From contig NC_021921.1 in NCBI RefSeq assembly GCF_000470655.1, positions 1,302,001 to 1,366,000 of the forward strand: DNA of 64,000 nt, read 5' to 3'. A program made the translations under genes and the position numbers. This DNA comes from Halorhabdus tiamatea SARL4B. GTDB taxonomy: Archaea; Halobacteriota; Halobacteria; Halobacteriales; Haloarculaceae. The notes below the pieces were generated by a model. That model worked only from the letters and a program-made list of their open reading frames with translations, did not search any database and was not told the DNA's origin. Positions 52,112 through 62,516 of this stretch are shown here, piece by piece (position 1 is the stretch's first letter; every line of letters begins with the position of its first letter).

Positions 52112-52327
52112 ATGACATCGAACAACCGATTGTTCGGACTGATCGACGCAGGGGACTGGCGACTGATTGCCCTCGGCACGGGCCTGGTGGTCGGAAGTCT
52201 CCTGTTGGCCGGGTGGTTCCTGACCACCGGTGACCTCCCGGGCGGATTCGCCACGCTGTTGTTGACTGTTTCGGGCGCGCTGTTCGTCGCGATCGGATCC
52301 TCCGAGTCCTCGCGACCGAGCGCTTGA
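52112..52327 (+). CDS. small haloarchaeal membrane protein
   Basis: A 71-residue protein with two membrane segments, WRLIALGTGLVVGSLLLAGWFL and FATLLLTVSGALFVAIGS, joined by the short loop TTGDLPGG. A TATA-like AAAATATAATA (52067-52077) lies about 40 bases before the ATG, supporting a real gene. It lies between tRNA-Cys and the 5S rRNA terminator. Function unknown. Confidence 0.65.
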   Translation: MTSNNRLFGLIDAGDWRLIALGTGLVVGSLLLAGWFLTTGDLPGGFATLLLTVSGALFVAIGSSESSRPSA

Positions 52328-52409
52328 CCGTCAGCTGAATTCTCTCTGCATTGTTCTGGAGCACCCTGTAGCGTTGCCACTCTCGACAGCAACTCCGTGT
52401 ATGAAATGC

Positions 52410-52447
52410 AAAAATCCCACCCGAGAGTGTTGTCACTCTCGGATGGG
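52410..52447 (-). terminator. intrinsic-like terminator of the rRNA operon
   Basis: Downstream of 5S the minus strand has CCATCCGAGAGTG, the loop ACAA, CACTCTCGGGTGG and then GATTTTTGC. The stem has one G-U pair or mismatch per arm. A run of five U follows the hairpin. Confidence 0.7.
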
Positions 52448-52463
52448 TTGAATGAAGTATGAA

Positions 52464-52586
52464 TGGAGGCGGCGAACCGGATTTCCCAGAGACTCTCGTA
52501 CTCCAGTACTCGCCGGAACGCAGGCGGGCTTAACTTCCGTGTTCGGAATGGGTACGGGTGTTGCCCCGCCGCTATGGCCGCCTTAA
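52464..52586 (-). rRNA. 5S ribosomal RNA
   Basis: The minus strand starts TTAAGGCGGCCATAGC and contains CCCGTACCCATTCCGAACACGG and AAGTTAAGCCCGCC, the conserved 5S loops B and C. The 3' end GCCGCCTCCAT pairs with the 5' end. The length of about 122 nt is normal for Halobacteria. Confidence 0.96.
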
Positions 52587-52641
52587 CGCCGATCCGTGGA
52601 ATCGAACCACGCGAGGCCAGCGATCGGTCGATGCACAGCCA

Positions 52642-52674
52642 GTGTACGTGCGATCCAGATTGCGCCTGGACGCG
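52642..52674 (-). other. 23S rRNA processing stem, 3' strand
   Basis: On the minus strand CTGGATCGCACGTACAC pairs with GTGTACGTGCGATCCAG at 55635-55668, and CGCGTCCAGGCG pairs in part with the other arm. The interruption forms the bulge-helix-bulge cut by the archaeal splicing endonuclease, which then circularises pre-23S. Confidence 0.75.
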
Positions 52675-52699
52675 ACTACGTCGCGTTCACATGCGGTAT

Positions 52700-55614
<2,915 letters not shown>

Positions 55615-55634
55615 CGAGTGTGAACTCGACGTAA

Positions 55635-55668
55635 ACGCGTCCAGTGGACGCCTGGATCGCACGTACAC
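55635..55668 (-). other. 23S rRNA processing stem, 5' strand
   Basis: Partner of 52642-52674. An adjacent perfect 8-base inverted repeat (GTCGAGTT/AACTCGAC reversed, near 55612-55632) lies between the stem and the 23S 5' end. Confidence 0.72.
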
Positions 55669-55775
55669 ACGGTATCATACACACGCCCGTCGGTGGCGGT
55701 GCGTGCATCAACCCTTCCCATCCGCGTTCACACGGGATGGTGCATCGGTCGTCCGTACCCGAATCGAACGCCGTC

Positions 55776-55801
55776 CCACACTTAAGGGGATCGGATTCGA
55801 T
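55776..55801 (-). promoter_or_regulatory. spacer promoter upstream of 23S rRNA
   Basis: The minus strand reads TCGAATCCGATCCCCTTAAG then TGTG, very close to the leader promoter at 57747-57773 (TTCGATCCGATGCCCTTAAG). It lies between tRNA-Ala and 23S. It could give extra transcription of 23S and 5S. Confidence 0.6.
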
Positions 55802-55814
55802 CGGATACGAGCTA

Positions 55815-55886
55815 TGGACCCACTGGGATTCGAACCCAGGGCATCCTCCTTGCAAAGGAGGCACTCTACCGCTGAGCTATGGGCCC
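55815..55886 (-). tRNA. tRNA-Ala(UGC)
   Basis: The minus strand GGGCCCATAGCTCAGCGGTAG is followed by the anticodon loop TTTGCAA (anticodon TGC), the T-loop GGTTCGAATCC and the end GGGTCC with discriminator A. It is the standard spacer tRNA of archaeal rRNA operons. An acceptor G3-G70-like U pair (GGGCCC/GGGTCC) holds the alanine identity region. Confidence 0.96.
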
Positions 55887-55903
55887 TTCCGCCGTACAAT
55901 GTC

Positions 55904-55917
55904 AGCCCTGGTAGTTC
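55904..55917 (-). other. 16S rRNA processing stem, 3' strand
   Basis: GAACTACCAGGGCT on the minus strand pairs exactly with AGCCCTGGTAGTTC at 57555-57568 in the leader. The two flank 16S and form the stem for pre-16S excision. Confidence 0.75.
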
Positions 55918-55985
55918 ATAGGTGCCCAACTGGGGTGGCAGCGAGCGTGCAGGTGGGTCGGGGCAACGCCCCGATCCCGATCGTT

Positions 55986-57457
<1,472 letters not shown>

Positions 57458-57554
57458 GTCTCCCCGGAATGGGGAGGGTTAGGCGGGATGACACCCCAAA
57501 GGGGTGTCGTCGCTATCGTAAGCACGTTCGCTGACACCCCAGTCGGGTGTCACC

Positions 57555-57568
57555 GAACTACCAGGGCT
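57555..57568 (-). other. 16S rRNA processing stem, 5' strand
   Basis: Partner of 55904-55917, about 100 bases upstream of the mature 16S 5' end. A second hairpin (ACACCCC/GGGGTGT pairs at 57490-57550) lies between. Confidence 0.72.
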
Positions 57569-57645
57569 AACATCAGATCCCATCTATACGGCGGACCGCA
57601 GGGGTGGAATCCTCATGTCTTTCCGGACCCGAACATACACCGAGA

Positions 57646-57665
57646 GAGGGTATAAACCCTTCGAA
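57646..57665 (-). promoter_or_regulatory. rRNA operon promoter, proximal
   Basis: The minus strand reads TTCGAAGGGTTTATACCCTC: the upstream TTCGA box and the TATA box TTTATA, as in other halobacterial rRNA promoters. It lies about 190 bases before 16S. Confidence 0.75.
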
Positions 57666-57746
57666 CCGGCGTGAGTCGAGACCGGGTGCGGCCGGGGCGA
57701 TCCGTGCCCCGTCCGAACCACGTTCGTATTCAATCCGAAATGCCCT

Positions 57747-57773
57747 GTTACACTTAAGGGCATCGGATCGAAT
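57747..57773 (-). promoter_or_regulatory. rRNA operon promoter, middle
   Basis: The minus strand has TTCGATCCGATGCCCTTAAG then TGTAAC, with the TTCGA box and a CTTAAGTG TATA element. It resembles the spacer promoter at 55776-55801. Confidence 0.7.
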
Positions 57774-57850
57774 CGCACCACGCGAGTGGCGCGACGCGGC
57801 CGGAGGGGCGCCGTTCGCCCTTCGCCGCTGCGTATCTTCGAAGATGGGAA

Positions 57851-57872
57851 GTAATTACTTAAACCCGTCGAA
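57851..57872 (-). promoter_or_regulatory. rRNA operon promoter, distal
   Basis: The minus strand reads TTCGACGGGTTTAAGTAATT then AC, with the strongest match to the halobacterial TTCGAC-n-TTTAAGTA pattern. It lies about 400 bases upstream of 16S. Confidence 0.75.
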
Positions 57873-58264
57873 GGAGACCCGCCACGTCATGCGATTACAA
57901 GCGGGTCGTGATGTCGTACCGTGACATGGAGGGAGGGCCTCGTCAGCAGACCCACAAACCCCACAGAACGCGGAGTACATGTTACGCGGGGAGGTAAATA
58001 GGTCATACAGGAGTCGCTCACGTGGCTGGCAACCGTTCGCGGACACGAGAAATATCACCCAGTCACCGAAGCCACTGCCGAGGTTCAAGGGGTGTTCTGA
58101 CCAGAGGAAATGTCGCGCGGCCGGAGGTCGGGTGGTCATCCCGCGCCTGTTGCGTCAGGTCTCCCCGAGTGGAAGCCGCGCATCGGCGCTTGACTTGCAG
58201 GACAGTAGAGACTATCGACTCTCAACGACCGTCGAAAAGAGACTCTGCGGGATGGATAACCGCG
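57873..58264. other. upstream region of the rRNA operon, no gene seen
   Basis: This 392-base stretch between the distal promoter and the MC1 gene has no convincing reading frame. On the minus strand near 57985-58010 there is an AT-rich CTATTTACC that could be one more weak promoter. Nothing else was recognised. Confidence 0.5.
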
Positions 58265-58576
58265 TCAGATCTCCTCGAGATGTTCGACGCCCTGCTTGGA
58301 GACGTTACCCTTGGTGATCTCGCCCGGCATCCAGTCGGGCTTGTCCTCCGGGGCTTCCTCTTCCCAGGCCCACCCTTCGTAGACGTGGACCTTCTCCGTC
58401 CCCTTCTCGCGGAGTCGGATCGTCTCGGGGTCGGCCGCGTCCTCGCTCGGTGCGGGGTCCAGCCGCCGTGCGGCCTTCAACGCGGCCTGACGGGGTGTCC
58501 CACCAGAGAAGACACTCGTTTCGCTACCGTTCGATTCCCGCAACGCAAAGTTACGCTTGTCCGTATCACGTGCCAT
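58265..58576 (-). CDS. MC1-family non-histone chromosomal protein
   Basis: A 103-residue DNA-binding protein. NFALRESNGSETSVFSGGTPRQAALKAARRLDP (in part), TIRLREKGTEKVHVYEGWAWE and KPDWMPGEITKGNVSKQGVEHLEE cover the entire MC1 fold. MC1 bends and protects DNA in Methanosarcina and Halobacteria. This copy is acidic compared with the Methanosarcina protein, as expected in a salt-in cell. It starts at ATG 58576, with a TATA box 40-50 bases upstream. Confidence 0.93.
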   Translation of the reverse strand: MARDTDKRNFALRESNGSETSVFSGGTPRQAALKAARRLDPAPSEDAADPETIRLREKGTEKVHVYEGWAWEEEAPEDKPDWMPGEITKGNVSKQGVEHLEEI

Positions 58577-58839
58577 GGTTTTCGAGACTCCATGTCAACC
58601 CAGAACATGACACACTATAAAAATACCCCCCGATTCGGGGGGCAACTGCCACAAAATATTTATGAGAAGAAGTGACGGCTGGCGATATTCGGGCGAAAAA
58701 CGGGCATTCGACCGACGAGACACGGTTCGCGCGCGCCGGGCGCCACGAAGGGACGGAAGGCACCGGCGAGCGGCGACGACAGGACAGGCACGGTAGGCTT
58801 AAGTGCGTGCTCCGGCCAACCACAGGTTAAGATACCGCG
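58577..58839. other. intergenic region between divergent MC1 and AbrB-like genes
   Basis: Contains the MC1 promoter (above) and a TATA-like GGCTTAAGTG at 58795-58804, about 35-40 bases before the AbrB-like ATG. The middle also has CAAAATATTTATGAG (58653-58667), AT-rich on both strands. No further gene is seen. Confidence 0.55.
58614..58642 (-). promoter_or_regulatory. MC1 promoter with G/C-rich palindrome
   Basis: The minus strand TATTTTTATAG (58614-58624) is the TATA box. Directly upstream, 58626-58642, is a palindrome with perfect arms CCCCCCGA/TCGGGGGG around one base pair. It could be an operator or the BRE-proximal stem of a terminator; it is unusual for a basal promoter. Confidence 0.55.
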
Positions 58840-59037
58840 ATGGTGCGAAAGAAGAAGCTCAGCCCGAGTGGCGCGAAGGACGAGGACGGGGAGTATCACA
58901 ACGTCCACATCAACCTTCACGAGGACGAGTTGGCGGTCGCCGGGATGGAAATCGGCGACGAAGTGTTCGTCAGAGTTCGGGACAACAAGATTATCATTCA
59001 ACAGGCAGATCAAGAGGATGTCGAGCACGACTTCTGA
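58840..59037 (+). CDS. small AbrB-like protein
   Basis: A 65-residue protein. HNVHINLHEDELAVAGMEIGDEVFVRVRDNKIII has the swapped-hairpin pattern of AbrB/MazE proteins (a V-x-I strand, then G-D-x-V and a final I-I-I strand). It has a basic start VRKKKLSP. It lacks a toxin partner; the next gene is pyrD 42 bases later. A DNA-binding regulator or structural role is likely. Well conserved in Halobacteria as far as I recall. Confidence 0.75.
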   Translation: MVRKKKLSPSGAKDEDGEYHNVHINLHEDELAVAGMEIGDEVFVRVRDNKIIIQQADQEDVEHDF

Positions 59038-59079
59038 GTACCGTCGCGAGCCGGACGGGAGAGTCCGGTATCGACCACC

Positions 59080-60132
59080 ATGAATCTATATAACACCACC
59101 AAGCCGCTGTTGTTCCAGCTATCCCCAGAGACTGCGCACGCGCTCGCGCACGAGGGACTGAAACTCGTCGACGGGACGCCGTTCGAGTCGGTACTCGAAC
59201 GTGCGTTCGTCGTCGACGATGACCGCCTCTCGACGTCGGCGTTCGGGTGTGAGTTCCCGAACCCGATCGGCGTCGCGGCCGGCTTAGACAAGACGGCCGA
59301 GGCCCCGGGCGCACTGGGTGCACTCGGCTTCGGGCACGTCGAGGTTGGCGGCGTCACCGCCCAAGCCCAAGACGGGAACTCGCGCCCACGCGTGTTCAGG
59401 CTCGCAAAGGACGAAGCGATCATCAACCGGATGGGGCTCAACAATCCGGGCGCGGACGTCATCGGCGACCGCCTCGACCGCACCGACGTCTCGATCCCGG
59501 TCGGCGTCAACCTCGCCAAAACGGAAGACGTCCCGATGGACGAAGCTGCTGCGGACTACCGGTATACCTACGAACAGACAGCCGACGGTGGGGATTTCTT
59601 CGTGATCAACGTCTCCTGTCCCAACTCGCCGGGGATCAGGGAGTTACAGAACCGCGAATCCCTCGAAGAGATCTTCGGCACGCTGAAAGACGCCGGCGCA
59701 AACCCGCTCCTGGTGAAACTCTCGCCCGACCTGCCGGAGCCAGCAGTCGAGGAGACGTTAGAGCTCGTCGACGAATACGATCTCGACGGCGTGATCGCGA
59801 CCAACACCACGACCGACCGGCCGGAGACGCTCGAGAGCCCGGACCGCGTCGAGGAGGGTGGCCTCTCGGGCAGACCCATCGAGGAGCAGGCGACCGAAAT
59901 GGTTCGATTCGTCGCGCGCCGGACGGACGTCCCGGTCGTGGGCGTGGGCGGCGTCTTCACCGCGGCCGACGCCTACCGGAAGATCCGGGCGGGCGCGAGC
60001 CTGGTCCAGATCTACACCGGGTTCATCTTCCGCGGGCCGACGATCGCCCGGAACGTCAATCGCGGGCTCGCGACGCTGCTGGAACGTGATGGCTTCGACA
60101 GCGTCGAGGACGCAGTCGGTGCGGACCTCTGA
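59080..60132 (+). CDS. pyrD: dihydroorotate dehydrogenase (quinone), class 2
   Basis: A 350-residue FMN barrel. The N-terminal helices (NTTKPLLFQLSPETAHALAHEG) form the membrane-associated part of class 2 enzymes. PNPIGVAAGLDKTAEA, VGGVTAQAQDGNSRPRVFR, INRMGLNNPG, NVSCPNSPG (catalytic loop), GLSGRP and VGVGGVFTAADAYRKIRAGAS bind FMN and orotate. It oxidises dihydroorotate with quinone in pyrimidine synthesis. It follows the AbrB-like gene by 42 bases with no clear promoter between. Confidence 0.95.
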   Translation: MNLYNTTKPLLFQLSPETAHALAHEGLKLVDGTPFESVLERAFVVDDDRLSTSAFGCEFPNPIGVAAGLDKTAEAPGALGALGFGHVEVGGVTAQAQDGNSRPRVFRLAKDEAIINRMGLNNPGADVIGDRLDRTDVSIPVGVNLAKTEDVPMDEAAADYRYTYEQTADGGDFFVINVSCPNSPGIRELQNRESLEEIFGTLKDAGANPLLVKLSPDLPEPAVEETLELVDEYDLDGVIATNTTTDRPETLESPDRVEEGGLSGRPIEEQATEMVRFVARRTDVPVVGVGGVFTAADAYRKIRAGASLVQIYTGFIFRGPTIARNVNRGLATLLERDGFDSVEDAVGADL

Positions 60133-60167
60133 GCAGGCAGTCTACCGGAATTCTTCGAGAAGCAGCG

Positions 60168-60371
60168 TCACCGCCAGTCAGCCGCTGAAACCGCGTCGTC
60201 GACGTCGACGGAGATCCACGTGGTCCCGATCTCCGGCCACTCGGCGTCGGCCGGGAACACCGTGAGGATCGACGGATCCTCACAGTCGTCGTAGGCCCGA
60301 TCCAGGTCGCGATCCCGCTCGCGAGAGCTGGCTGGCAATGCGGGCGTCGCAGTGTCGTCGGTAGTCGACAT
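60168..60371 (-). CDS. small haloarchaeal protein (DUF7511-like)
   Basis: A 67-residue protein. The C-terminal core is CEDPSILTVFPADAEWPEIGTTWISVDVDDAVSAADWR, which I recall as a small conserved haloarchaeal family (DUF7511). The N-terminus is disordered. A TATA box (GATATATAAGG, 60402-60412 on the minus strand) lies 30-40 bases before the ATG. Function unknown. Confidence 0.75.
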   Translation of the reverse strand: MSTTDDTATPALPASSRERDRDLDRAYDDCEDPSILTVFPADAEWPEIGTTWISVDVDDAVSAADWR

Positions 60372-60401
60372 CGTTGCTCGTCACAACCTAACGGTTGTTT
60401 C

Positions 60402-60412
60402 CTTATATATCG
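60402..60412 (-). promoter_or_regulatory. TATA box of the small DUF7511-like gene
   Basis: The minus strand reads CGATATATAAG. An imperfect inverted repeat AACCTAACGGTT (60385-60396) lies between it and the ATG. Confidence 0.55.
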
Positions 60413-60566
60413 GATCGTACCGGAAATACTGGCGTCATCTCACAGAATTTTCGGACAAAGTAATACAACCCCGCCCAAATACAGGCTACAGAATTAAATT
60501 GTAATCCTAACACCCGTGCCAATGAGTATCCCACCACTGACCTCGGTTTTTCCATCAACATCGACA

Positions 60567-60824
60567 CTTCTCGCGAAAAACGTGGTCCACGCGAGCGAAG
60601 CGAGTGTGGGCTCGGGAGTGTTTGCGCTCCCGGTGGCGAAAAAGCCGCCTACTGCAACGCCGCCAGAGTAAACTCGAACGCAACCACCGGCAGCTCCAAA
60701 TCGTGCCCGACCACCTTTTTCCGCTCGAAGCAAAGCTTCTCGCGAAAAACGTGGGCGAAAAAGCCGCCTACCGCAACGCCGCCAGAGTAAACTCGAACGC
60801 AACCACCGGCAGCTCCAAATCGTG
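60567..60824. repeat. duplication of the pheT 3' end
   Basis: Two 70-base copies, 60636-60705 and 60755-60824, differ at one base. Each is preceded by the same 19 bases CTTCTCGCGAAAAACGTGG (60567-60585 and 60736-60754). In the outer copy a 50-base insertion (60586-60635) with two hairpins separates the two parts. The inner copy is the real end of pheT; the outer copy encodes the same last 17 codons with Arg changed to Gln, plus the stop. The stretch 60413-60566 before it shows nothing recognisable. Confidence 0.9.
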
Positions 60825-62516
60825 TTCGACGAGCACGGACGGGTGGAGTTCGCCGATCACGCCGACCACGTCGCCGTCGATCTCAACGGCGGCAGTCCGG
60901 CCGTCGATGAACGACGGGTGGTCGGTAGGTGGCGTCGCCAACTCGGCATCGAAGTCCGCCACCAGCGCCTGAAGGCGTGCCTTGGCGTCCTCGTAGGATA
61001 CATCGTGACGCGCGAGCGCGCCCGCGACATGTCGCGCCTCGGCGACACCGGTGTTCACCTCGTCGTCGCGCTCCGCGACGAAGCCGACCTCCGCGAGGTC
61101 CTGGGGGTAGCGCCGGTGCGTGTTGTTCTCGAGGACCTGCATGATCGAGGGCAACAGCCACGTCCGGACGACGGTGTAGTCCTCGCTGTAGGGATTGCGG
61201 ACTTCGACGGGGTCGCCACCGCCCAAGACGTCGGACCTCGGCCCGACCTTCATCCGGTCGTGGAGTTCCTCGGCACTCGTCAGATGGAAATTGAGGAGAT
61301 CCTGGAAGCCAAACCCGACCAGCGCAGTCCTGACGGCCTCTTCGAGGCGAGCGCGCTCGTGGCGGCCGCCGATCGTCCCGACCGCGGGGTAGCGCGGGTC
61401 GAGATTGTTGAAGCCGTAGGCCCGCCCGACGTCGTCGATCACGTCGACGGGGTGGAGTACGTCGACGCGATACGGCGGGATCGTGACGTCGTAGGCTGGC
61501 GAACCGGCCGTCTCCGTGGGTTCTCCTGTTTCGTCTGCAATCTCGCCGTCCAGCCCGGACCGTTCGAGCAGGTCGATCACGTCCTCGGGTTCGAGTTCGA
61601 TCCCCAGCGTGCGCTCGATCCGATCGTGGGCGACGGTCTTCGTCTTCGTCGAGAAATCGGGGCGGACGAGAGACTCGCGGTACTCCTCGGGTGGGCTCTC
61701 GTACTCGACGCGGACCGACTCGATCGTCCCACCGCGGGCGTCCAGGGCATAGCAGACAATCGACAGCATGTGGTCGATCGTCCACTGGTCGGTGCCGGTC
61801 ATCTCGATGAAGAGGTCCCGCGACTCGGTCGAGACCTCCGTCCGGCGGCCGTTGACCACCGGCGGGAACGAGAACAGCCCGATCGAGTCGTAGATCGCGG
61901 GGACGGTGTCGTACTCGGCGACGAGGTCGGCGTACTCGGTGCCGATGTGGTGTTCGGAGAGGACCTCGCCGGGGGTCATCTCGGCGTCGCCCTCCAGGGG
62001 GACGAAGGTATCGCCGTCGCGGTCGATCCCGGTGTAGCGGACGCTCTTTTCGCCATCCCCACCCGCAGACGCCCCCTTGAGCATGGTGAGGTCGTGGACC
62101 CCGATCGCGCCCTTCGCCCGCTTGCGCCCCATCGTCGCGTGGAGTTTCTCCTGGAGCTGGATCAGCGAGTCCAGGGATGCCTCGTCGAGGTCCAGCCCGC
62201 GGACGACCGCGCCCGTGACGTAGGGGCGTTCCTCGGGCACGTCCTCGACGTGGATCGTCCAGTCGGCGTCGTTGGTCTTCGGGACGTATACGCCCCGATC
62301 GTCGCCGTACTGATACCGCAGCGACCGGGCGACCCCCTCGACGGAGAGGCGATCGAGGCGATCTGGTTCGAACTCGAATCGTAGTTCGCCCTCGTCGGTC
62401 TCGCCCTCGTACTCCAGGCCGAGTTCGAAGAGATCATCACGCAGGTCGTCGTCGCTTTTGTCGTCGTGGCCGGTCAGCGTGCGAAGTTCGTCAGTGTCAA
62501 TGTCGACAGTGGGCAT
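60768..62516 (-). CDS. pheT: phenylalanyl-tRNA synthetase beta subunit
   Basis: A 582-residue archaeal/eukaryote-type beta subunit. It has the B3/B4 tRNA-editing domain (about residues 90-260; DRDGDTFVPLEGDAEMTPGEVLSEH and YDSIGLFSFPPVVNGRRTEVS in part), the B5 domain and a class II-like core with VIDDVGRAYGFNNLDPRYP and LGGGDPVEVRNPYSEDYTVVRTWLLPS (in part). It lacks the bacterial EMAP and anticodon-binding FDX parts. Start ATG overlaps the pheS stop (TGATG). The 3' end lies in a recent duplication. Confidence 0.95.
   Translation of the reverse strand: MPTVDIDTDELRTLTGHDDKSDDDLRDDLFELGLEYEGETDEGELRFEFEPDRLDRLSVEGVARSLRYQYGDDRGVYVPKTNDADWTIHVEDVPEERPYVTGAVVRGLDLDEASLDSLIQLQEKLHATMGRKRAKGAIGVHDLTMLKGASAGGDGEKSVRYTGIDRDGDTFVPLEGDAEMTPGEVLSEHHIGTEYADLVAEYDTVPAIYDSIGLFSFPPVVNGRRTEVSTESRDLFIEMTGTDQWTIDHMLSIVCYALDARGGTIESVRVEYESPPEEYRESLVRPDFSTKTKTVAHDRIERTLGIELEPEDVIDLLERSGLDGEIADETGEPTETAGSPAYDVTIPPYRVDVLHPVDVIDDVGRAYGFNNLDPRYPAVGTIGGRHERARLEEAVRTALVGFGFQDLLNFHLTSAEELHDRMKVGPRSDVLGGGDPVEVRNPYSEDYTVVRTWLLPSIMQVLENNTHRRYPQDLAEVGFVAERDDEVNTGVAEARHVAGALARHDVSYEDAKARLQALVADFDAELATPPTDHPSFIDGRTAAVEIDGDVVGVIGELHPSVLVEHDLELPVVAFEFTLAALR

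Noticed and set aside
60494-60802. 102-codon minus-strand frame
   Set aside because: It runs through the pheT 3' duplication in another frame, and has Arg/Gly-rich, non-haloarchaeal composition.
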